A stretch of DNA of 64,000 bases from DAOUJW01 sp034421015. GTDB taxonomy: Bacteria > Chloroflexota > Dehalococcoidia > Lucifugimonadales > UBA2985. The stretch lies in NCBI GenBank assembly GCA_034421015.1, contig DAOUKT010000016.1, positions 6,403 to 70,402 of the forward strand. Reading direction: 5' to 3'. Both the position numbers and the translations under genes were made by a program. A model generated the notes under the pieces. That model was not told the DNA's origin, searched no databases, and worked only from the letters and a program-made list of their open reading frames with translations. Below are positions 7,868-15,857 of this stretch, piece by piece (within the stretch, counting starts at the first letter, position 1; every line of letters starts with the position of its first letter).

Positions 7868-8461
7868 TCAGGGCGCCTGGCGCGGCGGCGGAGGCGGAAA
7901 GATGAAGTGGGGCATCTCCTCCAGCATCAGCTGATCGTGGTTCTGGCAGATGAGGATGAACAGCTTGTCGGCCAGGATCACGCCCACGCCGTCCTGCTCC
8001 ATGAGGCCCTTCACAACGCTGGTTAAAGGCCCAAGCACAAGGTGGTTGCCGTTCAGAATGTCGGTTGCCAGGTAGAGCCTGCCCTCCACGCCGGAGGCGC
8101 GCAGCTGCGAGAGAAGGCCGGGAATGCCGTCCAGGGCGTTGGGAGTCATCTCGGCTTTCAAGTGCACAACGCAATTCCGGCCCTCCCAGTCGGCGGTCAA
8201 GTCCAGGACCACCTCCGGTGAGCCGTCCCCGGCAGCGGCAACGGGCACATCGCGCGCCACGGCCATTCCCGCCCGCTCCATGACATCGCTCATGTAGGAC
8301 TGCAGGTCGTCCCGCGACAGGAACTCCTCTCCGTCCCGGTCCTGGCTGGCCTCGTCCAGCATGAACGCGAGGGAGTCCTCAATGGCCGCAGACTCCTCAA
8401 TGCTCAGCCTGCTGCCTGCGGGCGTCTGCATAATGTTTTCGGTTACTTCGGAACGTTCCAT
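7868..8461 (-). CDS. Hypothetical protein (197 aa)
   Basis: A soluble acidic protein starting MERSEVTENIMQTP and ending in a Pro-rich tail (FPPPPPRQAP). The central part (VVLDLTADWEGRNCVVHLKAEM, read as a beta-beta unit, followed by VEGRLYLATDILNGNHLVLG) suggests an alternating alpha/beta domain in which an Asp and a Lys could be conserved, but no family is recognised. It is divergent from brnT and shares the 139-bp intergenic with it. Confidence 0.6.
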   Translation of the reverse strand: MERSEVTENIMQTPAGSRLSIEESAAIEDSLAFMLDEASQDRDGEEFLSRDDLQSYMSDVMERAGMAVARDVPVAAAGDGSPEVVLDLTADWEGRNCVVHLKAEMTPNALDGIPGLLSQLRASGVEGRLYLATDILNGNHLVLGPLTSVVKGLMEQDGVGVILADKLFILICQNHDQLMLEEMPHFIFPPPPPRQAP

Positions 8462-8600
8462 TGCTTACTCCGGCTGTGAGGTTGTGGCTCTTGGCACAGA
8501 GGACATTATAGCAACGACCGTTGTCGCTCCGCCATTCGTTGACACTCCCGCTTTCGCCGGCTCTCTTGACTGCGCCGCTTTTTGTGGCTACGATATATCT

Positions 8601-8861
8601 GTGGAGTATGAGTGGGACGACGCCAAGCAGCGCTCCAACCTGCAGAAGCACAACGTCGACTTTGCGTCAATCCGGGACTTTGGGTGGGACACTGCAATTG
8701 TGAGGTCGGCCTACAGGCATGGCGAGACTCGATACCTCGCTGTTGGCTACATTGGAGACCGTCTTCACGCCGTAGTGTACACACAACGGGGCCAGTTTAC
8801 ACGGATCATCAGCCTGAGAAGGGCCAGCAGGCGGGAGGAGAGGGAATTTGACGGAGCTTAA
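8601..8861 (+). CDS. brnT: BrnT family ribonuclease toxin
   Basis: An 86-residue type II toxin of the RelE-like BrnT family, recognised from the start EYEWDDAKQRSNLQKHNVDF and the end RIISLRRASRREER. BrnT cleaves RNA and is neutralised by BrnA. Key family residues are present: the N-terminal (F/Y)EWD, KHxVDF and the C-terminal RxxxxxER. GTG start at 8601; a longer upstream frame is not conserved-looking. The stop lies inside the brnA coding start (14-bp overlap), typical of toxin-first brnTA operons. Confidence 0.88.
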   Translation: MEYEWDDAKQRSNLQKHNVDFASIRDFGWDTAIVRSAYRHGETRYLAVGYIGDRLHAVVYTQRGQFTRIISLRRASRREEREFDGA

Positions 8862-9246
8862 GCCGGACTACAATGGACCTGAAACGGACGGGGCTGACCT
8901 CGACCAGGAGCGCATTGATGAGATCGCGGCAACGGATATGACGTTCCAGGAGATTGAAGCGCTCTACGGCGAGGAAGCCGCCATACAGGTTGGAATCGCG
9001 AGGGACCCGGATGCCCCGGAGTGGACGGAGGAGGACTTCGCCCGCGCCCGGCCGGCCATAGAGGTTTTCCCGGAACTGGTTGAAAGGCATCGTCGCACCC
9101 GGGGCAAGCAGAGGGCTCCCACCAAGGTGCATCTGAACATACGGCTGGACGCGGACGTTGTGGCGCGCCTGCGTGAGGACGGAGAAGGCTGGCAGACGCG
9201 TCTCAACGATATCCTGCGCCGCGCGGTCCTGGGGTCTGAGGCCTGA
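8848..9246 (+). CDS. brnA: BrnA family antitoxin
   Basis: A 132-residue antitoxin. The C-terminal part (APTKVHLNIRLDADVVARL, then GEGWQTRLNDILRRAV) is the BrnA ribbon-helix-helix DNA-binding domain; the N-terminal acidic region would bind BrnT. The start is TTG within the end of brnT. At 132 residues it is longer than the usual 80-100, with an extra N-terminal segment (TDMTFQEIEALYGEEAAIQVG). RHH antitoxins normally autoregulate their own promoter. Confidence 0.88.
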   Translation: MTELKPDYNGPETDGADLDQERIDEIAATDMTFQEIEALYGEEAAIQVGIARDPDAPEWTEEDFARARPAIEVFPELVERHRRTRGKQRAPTKVHLNIRLDADVVARLREDGEGWQTRLNDILRRAVLGSEA

Positions 9247-9292
9247 GCCGGACTGCCTTCAGCCGGGAGACCATGCTGTCGACCGGCTCCTG

Positions 9293-9375
9293 TGCCCAGG
9301 GAGGGATTCGAACCCACACCCCCTTGCGGAGAGCGGATTTTAAGTCCGCCGCGTCTACCCTTTCGCCACCTGGGC
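9293..9375 (-). tRNA. tRNA-Leu (UAA)
   Basis: An 83-nt class II tRNA: acceptor GCCCAGG/CCTGGGC, anticodon stem GCGGA/TCCGC with loop CTTAAAA (anticodon TAA), long variable arm, T-loop TTCGAAT, discriminator A. First of four tRNA genes in a row on the minus strand. Confidence 0.92.
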
Positions 9376-9454
9376 AGGATCAGGGAAGTCTATAACAAGA
9401 AAGCAGAAGGGCCTTTCGGTCCCGTTCTGCTTGGTTCTGGATGGATATGTTTGG

Positions 9455-9527
9455 AGGCGACGGGCGGATTCGAACCGCCGAATAGAGCTTTTGCAGAGCT
9501 CCGCCTTAACCACTTGGCTACGTCGCC
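9455..9527 (-). tRNA. tRNA-Cys (GCA)
   Basis: Acceptor GGCGACG/CGTCGCC, anticodon stem GAGCT/AGCTC with loop CTGCAAA (anticodon GCA), T-arm GGCGG-TTCGAAT-CCGCC, discriminator U73 as expected for Cys. The CCA tail is encoded next to it (9452-9454). Confidence 0.93.
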
Positions 9528-9569
9528 CCGTATCTATAATTGTACCACTTTTGTGGCGCCATTTTGTGG

Positions 9570-9653
9570 TGCCGAGGAGGAGATTTGAACTCCTACGGGC
9601 TAACGCCCACGGCCCCCTCAAGACCGCGTGTCTACCAATTCCACCACCTCGGC
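9570..9653 (-). tRNA. tRNA-Leu (GAG)
   Basis: An 84-nt class II tRNA: acceptor GCCGAGG/CCTCGGC, anticodon loop CTTGAGG (anticodon GAG), long variable arm GGGCGTTAGCCC, T-loop TTCAAAT, discriminator A, CCA encoded (9567-9569). Confidence 0.92.
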
Positions 9654-9691
9654 ACGTCTTCTTATGTCCAAGCGCTGTCCAGGAGTCTTGG

Positions 9692-9766
9692 CAGGAGTGG
9701 GAGGATTCGAACCCCCGACCTACGGTTTTGGAGACCGTTGCTCTAACCGGGCTGAGCTACACTCCT
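9692..9766 (-). tRNA. tRNA-Trp (CCA)
   Basis: A 75-nt cloverleaf: acceptor AGGAGTG/CACTCCT, D-stem GCTC/GAGC, anticodon stem ACGGT/ACCGT with loop CTCCAAA (anticodon CCA), T-arm GGGGG-TTCGAAT-CCTCC (one G-U pair), discriminator G as expected for Trp. Confidence 0.92.
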
Positions 9767-9833
9767 GCGCCCCTTTCAACAAGCCAAGATTATACCATAT
9801 CCCGGTCTGACTGGAATCCCTGAATCAGCGGCA

Positions 9834-9985
9834 GGTATTCTCCATACGGGTTGGTAACGCCACTTCTTGCCCGCTCCCCGTACTTGACACGGGAGTGAGC
9901 CGGTCGAACCATTTGAGCGGGAAGGCTGCGGACATGGCTGACACCGCTCATTGCGTCTCCGCTATGGACCGCCGGCGGTCAGCGC
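9834..9985. mobile_element. MITE-like repeat, truncated copy
   Basis: Starts with the terminal sequence GGTATTCTCCATACG-GGTTGGTA shared with the complete copies at 44812 and 56336, followed by the shared interior (CTTGCCCGCTC, CACGGGAGTGAGCC, GTCGAACCATTTGAGCGGG, GACATGGCTGACACCGCTCA). No right-hand inverted terminus is seen. Non-coding. With the hairpin that follows it accounts for the 9767-10170 gap. Confidence 0.65.
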
Positions 9986-10067
9986 CAAGCGGCTGGACAG
10001 CATCCGACCGTCCTCGGTGAATATGTGTGGCGGCCATCTCTGAAGGGATGATGTGGCCGGTTGCCCT

Positions 10068-10103
10068 GCCCCGGGCCCATTCTCCTGAAGAGGGGCCCGG
10101 GGC
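10068..10103. terminator. Stable hairpin downstream of the RCC1 lipoprotein gene
   Basis: GCCCCGGGCCC (10068-10078) and GGGCCCGGGGC (10093-10103) form an 11-bp GC stem with a 14-nt loop. There is no T-run on either side, so it is a strong structure or transcript stabiliser but not a textbook terminator. Confidence 0.4.
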
Positions 10104-10171
10104 TGTCCGGTGTGGGCTCAGGCTGCCGCTATCTCATTGAATCTATTGACCGGCCGTGGCAGTGAGTCCAC

Positions 10172-10262
10172 GTGCCTGGGTCCCCCAGCAGGCCACGGAG
10201 CCGCCCGACCTCACGCCGCGGGTGTGTTTTCCCACTCGACGCTGACGCTGGCGAACTCCACG
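10172..10262 (-). pseudogene. Decayed 15th RCC1 repeat after the stop codon
   Basis: Immediately beyond the stop of the RCC1 gene the DNA still carries one more repeat unit: GVEFASVSV in the same frame as the gene, then, after a shift of frame, HTRGVRSGGSVACWG. This matches the repeat consensus (GEFASVSAG ... HTCGVRxDGSVACWG). It shows that the gene was once longer and has been cut by a stop and a frameshift. Confidence 0.6.
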
Positions 10263-10270
10263 CCGGTTGT

Positions 10271-12100
10271 TCACTTGGCGGGAATTATGATATCGATATT
10301 TCCCCAGCATACGACGGCGCCGTCCACCTTAACCCCGCAGGTGTGCCCAAGCCAGGCGCTGACCGAGATAAACTCCCCCTCCGGCGGCGTCGCTCGGCCG
10401 AGGTCATCATCGCCCCAGCAGGCTGCGGAGCCGTCCGCCCTCACCCCGCACGTGTGGAAAATCCCCGCGCTGACGGAGGCAAACTCCCCTTCCGGAGGCG
10501 TCGCTCGGCCACCCCTATCCGACCCCCAGCAGTCGACGGCGCCGTCCACCCTAACCCCGCAGGTGTGGTCAGACCCGGCGCTGACGCTGGCGAACTCCCC
10601 ATCCGGCGGCATGGTCCGGCCCTCATAATCCGACCCCCAGCAGTCGACGGCACCGTCCACTCTAACCCCGCAGGTGTGATATACGCCCGCGCTGACGCCG
10701 GCGAACTCCCCCTCCGGCGGCGTCGCTTGGCCGTCGTCATCCCATCCCCAGCAGGCCACGGAGCCGTCCGTCATCACCCCGCAGGTGTGCGACCCACCCC
10801 CGGCGCTGACGCTGATGAACTCACCCTCCGGAGGCGTCGATTGACCGTAGGCATCAACGCCCCAGCAGGCCACGGAGCCGTCCGTCCTCAACCCACAGGT
10901 GTGCCAGCCCCCCGCGCTGACGGAGGCGAACTCCCCATCAGGCGGCAAGGCCTCGCCATAATGATCGTACCCCCCCCAGCAGGCCACGGAGCCGTCCGTC
11001 CTCACGCCGCAGGTGTGCTCCCCCCCGGCGCTGACGCCGGCGAACTCACCCTCCGGTGTCGTCGATTGGCCGAACTCATCAACGCCCCAGCAGGCCACGG
11101 AGCCGTCCGTCCTCAACCCACAGGTGTGGACAAGCCCCGCGCTGACGGAGACGAACTCACCCCGTGGCGGCGTGGCCTCTCCATATCTATTGTCCCCCCA
11201 GCAGGCCACGGAGCCGTCCGTCTTCAACCCGCAGGAGTGCACCCCCCCGGCGCTGACGCCGGCGAACTCACCCTCCGGCGGCACCCGGCCATCATCGTAC
11301 GCCTCCCCCCAGCAGGCCACGGAGCCGTCCGTCTTCAACCCACAGGTGCTCAGCCCCCCGGCGCTGACGCTGGCGAACTCACCCTCCGGCGTCGTCGCTC
11401 GGCCGGACACGTTAGCGCCCCAGCAGGACACAGAGCCGTCCGCCCTCACGCCGCAGGCGTACCCATCCCCGGCGCTGACACCGGTGAACTCACCCTCCGG
11501 CGGCGTCGCTTTGCCGTAGGTACCCCACCCCCAGCAGGCCACGGAGCCGTCCGTCCTCAACCCGCAGGCGTACCCATCCCCGGCGCTGACACCGGTGAAC
11601 TCACCCTCCGGCGTCGTCGCTTGGCCATAATCGTACGCCCACCCCCAGCAGGCCACGGAGCCGTCCGTCCTCAACCCGCAGGTGTGACGCCCCCCCGCGC
11701 TGACTGAGGCGAACTCCCCATCCGGCGGCGTGGACTGGCCGTCATTATCGAGACCCCAGCAGGCGACGGAGCCGTCCGCCCTCACCACGCAGGTGTGAGA
11801 ATCCCCGGCGCTGACGCTGGAAAGGCTTAGCCTATTCCGATCTCCCATGGAGGCCGTACCGGACCCACCGGTGGCCGCCGAGCCGGCGCTGTCATCCCTG
11901 GCTGCCGTTGGCGGCGCCTCCGTGGGCGCTGCACCGGAGCCACCCGCTACCGTCTCCGTGGCCTCCGAGCCGGCGCTCTCATCTTCTCCGCCTCCACAAG
12001 CCGCAAGCCCCAAGACTGCCGCCGTCACCAGCAGAACCAGGACCCCTGGCAGGGAAGTCCCCAGACGCCTCCTACAGAAACTACTCTCTCTGTTGCTCAT
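10271..12100 (-). CDS. RCC1-repeat lipoprotein (14 short repeats)
   Basis: A 609-residue secreted lipoprotein. The signal peptide ends in the lipobox LGLAAC (about residue 35), followed by a Gly/Ser/Thr/Ala-rich linker to about residue 90. Then come 14 tandem repeats of 36-38 residues with consensus HTCGLRTDGSVACWG, a variable Gly-containing turn, then ATPPEGEFASVSAG. This is the RCC1/BLIP-II blade pattern; 14 blades would make two seven-bladed propellers. Each repeat has Cys in HTCG and ACWG, an invariant pair that could form one disulphide per blade. Such extracellular RCC1 proteins are thought to bind ligands or surfaces; no function is assigned here. At DNA level this is a roughly 110-bp tandem repeat, easily mistaken for other arrays. 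The stop appears secondary (a decayed repeat lies beyond it). Confidence 0.85.
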   Translation of the reverse strand: MSNRESSFCRRRLGTSLPGVLVLLVTAAVLGLAACGGGEDESAGSEATETVAGGSGAAPTEAPPTAARDDSAGSAATGGSGTASMGDRNRLSLSSVSAGDSHTCVVRADGSVACWGLDNDGQSTPPDGEFASVSAGGRHTCGLRTDGSVACWGWAYDYGQATTPEGEFTGVSAGDGYACGLRTDGSVACWGWGTYGKATPPEGEFTGVSAGDGYACGVRADGSVSCWGANVSGRATTPEGEFASVSAGGLSTCGLKTDGSVACWGEAYDDGRVPPEGEFAGVSAGGVHSCGLKTDGSVACWGDNRYGEATPPRGEFVSVSAGLVHTCGLRTDGSVACWGVDEFGQSTTPEGEFAGVSAGGEHTCGVRTDGSVACWGGYDHYGEALPPDGEFASVSAGGWHTCGLRTDGSVACWGVDAYGQSTPPEGEFISVSAGGGSHTCGVMTDGSVACWGWDDDGQATPPEGEFAGVSAGVYHTCGVRVDGAVDCWGSDYEGRTMPPDGEFASVSAGSDHTCGVRVDGAVDCWGSDRGGRATPPEGEFASVSAGIFHTCGVRADGSAACWGDDDLGRATPPEGEFISVSAWLGHTCGVKVDGAVVCWGNIDIIIPAK

Positions 12101-12246
12101 AACCGCACCTCTCTCGATGGAATCCGTCCCAGAGTCGCTCAGCTACGCCAATATTATATCCCAAGCCGGAGGGAGGGTCCCTTGGGGAGCGTAGACAACA
12201 CCCAGGTATCCCTGAGCGGGCGAGTTATGAGTACAGTACGTAATGG

Positions 12247-12319
12247 TACCCCTGCCCGGACTCGAACCGGGGCACTCGGTTTAGGAAACCGATGCTCTAT
12301 CCGCCTGAGCTACAGGGGC
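12247..12319 (-). tRNA. tRNA-Arg (CCU)
   Basis: Acceptor GCCCCTG/CAGGGGT (G1-U72 wobble), D-stem GCTC/GAGC, anticodon stem TCGGT/ACCGA with loop TTCCTAA (anticodon CCT, reads AGG), T-arm CCCGG-TTCGAGT-CCGGG, discriminator A. Confidence 0.92.
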
Positions 12320-12370
12320 ACTACAAGCAATTGTGCCACTCTTTGGCTGTCTTGTCGAATCCCCGGGCGG

Positions 12371-12922
12371 CTAGCCCTCCGCCTGTCCACCTGCCGCGCG
12401 CTCGTCTGAGAGGGCTTCCCATCGATCCCGCATCAGCTCCATCTGCAGGAACTCGTAGCCGCTTCTCTTGACCTCCCGGAGGGGGATGAAGCCGCTCTTC
12501 TGGAAGGACTTCTGGGCGCGCACGTTCCACTTCAGGGTGTGCAGGTATATCCGCTTCAGGGTTGTGGTGTTGAAGACGTGGCTCACCAGGGTGTTGACCA
12601 CGTCCGTGCCGTAGCCCTGGTTCCAGTAGTCCTTGTCTCCAATCATAATGCCAAGCTCCGCCTGGCCCCTGGAGGTGTCTATATCGTAGTACATGCAGTT
12701 GCCGATGAGCTTCTCGTCCAGGGTCTCCACTGCGAACCGCTTTGACCACGGCACCGGGTGCCGGAGCTCGTCTTCAAAGAGCCTCAGGAAGCTGTGGTAG
12801 GACATGCGCAGGGGAGTCGTGGCGTCCAGCGCCGACAGCTCCTCGTCCGTGCGCCAGGCGTAGTCGGTTGGGGCGTCCTCCAGCCTCTTCTCCCTGAGGA
12901 CGGTTATCTCTCCCTTAATCAT
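12371..12922 (-). CDS. GNAT N-acetyltransferase, RimJ/RimL type
   Basis: A 183-residue acetyltransferase of the RimJ/RimL subfamily: N-terminal TVLREKRLEDAP, central AELGIMIGDKDYWNQGYGTD (motif A, acetyl-CoA binding), then LKRIYLHTLKWNVRAQKSFQ and KSGFIPLREVKRSG (motif B). The likely donor is acetyl-CoA and the acceptor an amine on a protein or small molecule. Its start overlaps the end of the Nudix gene upstream by 8 bp, so the two are probably cotranscribed. Confidence 0.82.
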   Translation of the reverse strand: MIKGEITVLREKRLEDAPTDYAWRTDEELSALDATTPLRMSYHSFLRLFEDELRHPVPWSKRFAVETLDEKLIGNCMYYDIDTSRGQAELGIMIGDKDYWNQGYGTDVVNTLVSHVFNTTTLKRIYLHTLKWNVRAQKSFQKSGFIPLREVKRSGYEFLQMELMRDRWEALSDERAAGGQAEG

Positions 12923-13436
12923 GGGACCCCTTCTCGGCGGCCTTCCGGGAGACCATCTTCATCGCCTTCTCCACAATCTTTGCCTCGTTCCTGTAGGACA
13001 GCGTGCGAAGCGCCTCATGGTCGCGGCGCCAGTGGACGGCGTCGAACTCCCGGTCGTGCTCGCTGATGGAGCCTCCGGTGGGGCTCATCAGGTAGAAGTG
13101 GACGGTCTTGTGGCACCGGACGCCGTCGCTGGAGCGAACAAACCAGTACTGGATGTTGTCTATGGGGGCTTCCAGCGCAACCTTCAACCCGGTCTCCTCC
13201 GTCACCTCCCTTACGGCCGTCTCCTCCATTGTCTCGCCCGGGTCCGGGGTGCCCTTGGGAAGGCCCCACGTCCAGCCCTCCTGGGACTTGAAGCCGCCTA
13301 TCACAATCTCCACGCCGTCGCCCGTCACCCTGTACACCACCCCGCCGGCTGAAACGGGATACTCTATCCTCTCGTTAGCTGCCAAGTCTGCACCCCTGAC
13401 CGGAGTTGCTTTTCTGCTGGCATATTCTATTTCCAA
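12915..13436 (-). CDS. Nudix hydrolase
   Basis: A 173-residue hydrolase of nucleoside diphosphates linked to another group. The Nudix box is complete: GTPDPGETMEETAVREVTEE followed by TGL (G-x5-E-x7-REU-x-EE-x-GU). A conserved SAGGVVYR strand precedes it, as in Nudix proteins of the AP4A/diphosphoinositol-type. TTG start at 13436 with no obvious Shine-Dalgarno; TAGACT about 8 bases upstream would allow a leaderless message. Confidence 0.85.
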   Translation of the reverse strand: MEIEYASRKATPVRGADLAANERIEYPVSAGGVVYRVTGDGVEIVIGGFKSQEGWTWGLPKGTPDPGETMEETAVREVTEETGLKVALEAPIDNIQYWFVRSSDGVRCHKTVHFYLMSPTGGSISEHDREFDAVHWRRDHEALRTLSYRNEAKIVEKAMKMVSRKAAEKGSHD

Positions 13437-13469
13437 CGTAAAAGTCTAGTCAAGGTCAGGCGTGGGACG

Positions 13470-13700
13470 GGTATCCTCTATACGTTAAACGTGTTGGTAT
13501 TGACGGCGCTGGTTCTTGCCCGCTCATAGCCTGCCCCGCACTATATGCGGGGGTGAGCCAGTCGAACCATTTGAGTGGGCATTCAACCCCTTAAGGCTCC
13601 CGCTCATACCCTTCGACAAGCTCAGGGTGAGCGGGCAAAATGGGTACATGGCTGAAATCGCTCATGCCGAACTGTTCGAAGTAAATGAGCGGCGTCGAGC
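13470..13700. mobile_element. MITE-like repeat, rearranged copy
   Basis: Begins GGTATCCTCTATACG and GTGTTGGTATTGAC (terminal sequence) and continues with the shared interior: CCCGCTCATAGCCTGCCCC, GCGGGGGTGAGCC, GTCGAACCATTTGAG, TTCGACAAGCTCAGGGTGAG. The right terminus is not recognisable. It lies immediately upstream of the groES promoter and has no supported gene, although a short plus-strand frame runs through it. Confidence 0.6.
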
Positions 13701-13718
13701 GCCATCCGCCAATCGCGC

Positions 13719-13748
13719 TTGACACACATTTCCGCCCTTTCATATACT
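13719..13748 (+). promoter_or_regulatory. Sigma-70 promoter of groES-groEL
   Basis: TTGACA (13719-13724) and TATACT (13743-13748) with an 18-bp spacer. The predicted transcription start (about 13755) falls just in front of the CIRCE element, the arrangement that lets HrcA block initiation. Confidence 0.85.
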
Positions 13749-13758
13749 ACGAAATGGC

Positions 13759-13785
13759 TTAGCAATCGCGCGCGTCGACTGCTAA
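13759..13785 (+). promoter_or_regulatory. CIRCE operator (HrcA binding site)
   Basis: TTAGCAATC-N9-GACTGCTAA, two mismatches-per-pair from the CIRCE consensus TTAGCACTC-N9-GAGTGCTAA but with symmetric outer arms, extended by GGC/GCC on the two sides. It sits between the promoter and groES. HrcA is encoded at 62107-63123 in this window. Confidence 0.9.
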
Positions 13786-13830
13786 GCCGGTGAAGATGCT
13801 GAAAACACTATGCAGAAGGAGGTATAGAAG

Positions 13831-14124
13831 GTGGCACGGAATTTCCAACCTTTAGGTGATCGTGTAGTGGTGCGGCCCATAGAGCGGGAAGAGGTCTCCG
13901 CGGGCGGCATCGTCCTGCCGGACACCGCCAAGGAGAAGCCTCAGGAGGGAGAGGTGGTCGCCGTGGGCAAGGGCCGGGTTGCCGACGACGGCAAGCTGAT
14001 AGAGATGGAGTCCAAGGTGGGCGACATCGTCATCTACTCCAGGTACGCCGGCAGCGAGTTCCGGGAGGAAGGCGAGGACTTCCTGGTCCTCAGGGAAAGC
14101 GACATTCTGGCAAAGATTTCCTAG
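13831..14124 (+). CDS. groES: Co-chaperonin GroES
   Basis: A 97-residue chaperonin-10. It caps the GroEL cavity during ATP-driven folding in the cytoplasm. It begins with FQPLGDRVVVRPIEREE, has the mobile loop EVSAGGIVLPDTAKEKPQEG with the IVL tripeptide that docks GroEL, and ends LVLRESDILAKIS. GTG start at 13831 behind AAGGAGG. groEL follows after 32 bp. The operon is controlled by the promoter and CIRCE upstream. Confidence 0.97.
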   Translation: MARNFQPLGDRVVVRPIEREEVSAGGIVLPDTAKEKPQEGEVVAVGKGRVADDGKLIEMESKVGDIVIYSRYAGSEFREEGEDFLVLRESDILAKIS

Positions 14125-14156
14125 TCGACACTTACTAGATCTGGGAGGAAGAGAAA

Positions 14157-15764
14157 ATGGCGAAGCAGCTATCCTATTCCGAGGAGGCTCGGAAGCTACT
14201 CAAGGCGGGCGCTGACCACTTGGCGGCGACTGTCAAGGTGACCCTCGGCCCACGGGGCCGGAACGTGATTCTGGACAAGGCCTTTGGCGCTCCCCTGGTC
14301 TGCAGCGACGGCGTGACCATCGCCAAGGAGATTTCTCTTGACGACCCCTTCGAGAACATGGGCGCTCAGCTCATCAAGGAGGCGGCCAGCAAGACCAACG
14401 ACGTGGCCGGCGACGGCACCACCACAGCGACGGTCCTGGCCCAGGCCATCATCAGCGAGGGCTTCAAGAACGTGACCGCCGGCGCAGACCCCATGTCCCT
14501 CAAGCGGGGTATCGACAAGGGCGTGGCGGCCGTAAGGGAAGCCATCCAGACTATGGCCACTCCCGTTGAGGGCAGGGACCAGATCGCCCAGGTGGCGTCC
14601 CTCTCCGCTCACGAGAACGAGATCGGCGAGCTTATTGCCGAGGTTATGGAGAAGGTGGGCAAGGACGGCGTCATCACGGTCGAGGAGTCCCGGGGCCTCC
14701 AGTACGAGAAGGAGTACGTGGAGGGGATGCAGTTCGACCGCGGCTACATCAGCCCCTACTTCATCACCAACGCCGACCGCATGGAGTCCGTAATTGAGGA
14801 CCCCTACATTCTCATCACCGACAAGAAGGTCACGGCGGTGTCCGACATGCTGCCGGCCCTGGAGAACGCCCTGAAGGTGACCAAGAACGTGGTGGTCATT
14901 GCTGAAGACGTTGAGGGCGAGGCTCTCGCGACCCTGGTTGTCAACAAGCTGCGCGGCACCCTCAGCCCCCTGGCTGTGAAGGCCCCGGGCTTCGGCGACC
15001 GCCGCAAGTCCATGCTTGAGGACATGGCCATCCTGACCGGCGCGCAGATCATCAGCGAGGAGACGGGCCGCAGGTTCGACTCCGTTACGGCGGAGGACCT
15101 GGGACGCGCCCGCCGGGTGGTAGCCAGCAAGGAGGAGACCACCATCGTCGGCGGCTCAGGCTCGGACGGGGACATCCAGGCCCGCATCAACTCCATCAAG
15201 GGCCAGCTGGAGGAGTCCACCTCCGACTACGACAGGGAGAAGCTCCAGGAGCGAATGGCCAAGCTGGCCGGCGGCGTTGCGATCGTCAAGGTCGGGGCCG
15301 CTACGGAGATCGAGCTGAAGGAGAAGAAGGCCAGGGTGGAGGACGCGCTGTCCGCGACCCGGGCCGCCGTGGAAGAGGGGATTGTCCCCGGTGGCGGAGT
15401 GGCCCTCATCAGGGCGCTGGAAGCTCTGAAGAGCGTGGATGTCACGGGCGACGAGGCCACGGGCGTCCGCATCCTCCAGCGCGCCATGGAGGAGCCCATC
15501 AGGCTAATCTCCGAGAACTCCGGCTACGAGGGCTCGGTTGTCCTCAACAAGGTCCGCGAGGGCGAGGGCGACTGGGGCTTCGACGCCGACTCCGAGGAGT
15601 ACGGGCCTCTGCTGGAGAAGGGCATCATGGACCCGGCAAAGGTGACCCGCGCGGCGGTGGAGAACGGGGCCAGCGTGGCCACCATGATCCTCACCACCGA
15701 GTCCCTGGTGACGGACATCCCGGACAAGAACCCGGCGCCTCCAATGCCTCCAATGGAGTACTAG
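14157..15764 (+). CDS. groEL: Chaperonin GroEL
   Basis: A 535-residue chaperonin-60 that forms the folding double ring. ATP-binding and catalytic motifs are in place: VTLGPRGRNVILDKAFGAP, VAGDGTTTATVLAQAI (catalytic Asp), and the C-terminal equatorial segment EEGIVPGGGVALIRA. The tail is PAPPMPPMEY and lacks the usual GGM repeats, as seen in some Chloroflexota and Actinobacteria. Shine-Dalgarno GGGAGGAAGAGAAA precedes the ATG. Second gene of the groESL operon; a strong terminator follows. Confidence 0.98.
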   Translation: MAKQLSYSEEARKLLKAGADHLAATVKVTLGPRGRNVILDKAFGAPLVCSDGVTIAKEISLDDPFENMGAQLIKEAASKTNDVAGDGTTTATVLAQAIISEGFKNVTAGADPMSLKRGIDKGVAAVREAIQTMATPVEGRDQIAQVASLSAHENEIGELIAEVMEKVGKDGVITVEESRGLQYEKEYVEGMQFDRGYISPYFITNADRMESVIEDPYILITDKKVTAVSDMLPALENALKVTKNVVVIAEDVEGEALATLVVNKLRGTLSPLAVKAPGFGDRRKSMLEDMAILTGAQIISEETGRRFDSVTAEDLGRARRVVASKEETTIVGGSGSDGDIQARINSIKGQLEESTSDYDREKLQERMAKLAGGVAIVKVGAATEIELKEKKARVEDALSATRAAVEEGIVPGGGVALIRALEALKSVDVTGDEATGVRILQRAMEEPIRLISENSGYEGSVVLNKVREGEGDWGFDADSEEYGPLLEKGIMDPAKVTRAAVENGASVATMILTTESLVTDIPDKNPAPPMPPMEY

Positions 15765-15786
15765 GCTCCACAGCATAGAGGATGAA

Positions 15787-15826
15787 GAAGGGCCTCGCCG
15801 GTACGCCGGCGAGGCCCTTCTCTTTC
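15787..15826 (+). terminator. Rho-independent terminator of groESL
   Basis: GAAGGGCCTCGCCGG (15787-15801) pairs perfectly with CCGGCGAGGCCCTTC (15806-15820), a 15-bp stem with a 4-nt loop, followed by TCTTTC. Confidence 0.88.
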
Positions 15827-15857
15827 GGAGCTACTACGGTCGGCCTAACGTTCCGCG

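Noticed and set aside
8361..8600. Long N-terminal extension of BrnT
   Set aside because: The family begins at EYEWDDAK; the extension overlaps the promoter area and the divergent gene.
10172..11707. Plus-strand Pro/Ala/Gly-rich frame of 511 codons across the RCC1 array
   Set aside because: It is the complement of the tandem repeats; the minus-strand frame has a signal peptide and conserved repeats.
10290..11815. Regular 110-bp periodicity suggesting a CRISPR or satellite array
   Set aside because: The units are coding repeats (36-38 codons) without constant repeat/spacer alternation.
13516..13722. Short plus-strand ORF in the repeat before groES
   Set aside because: It lies wholly within the MITE-like repeat and has no protein character.
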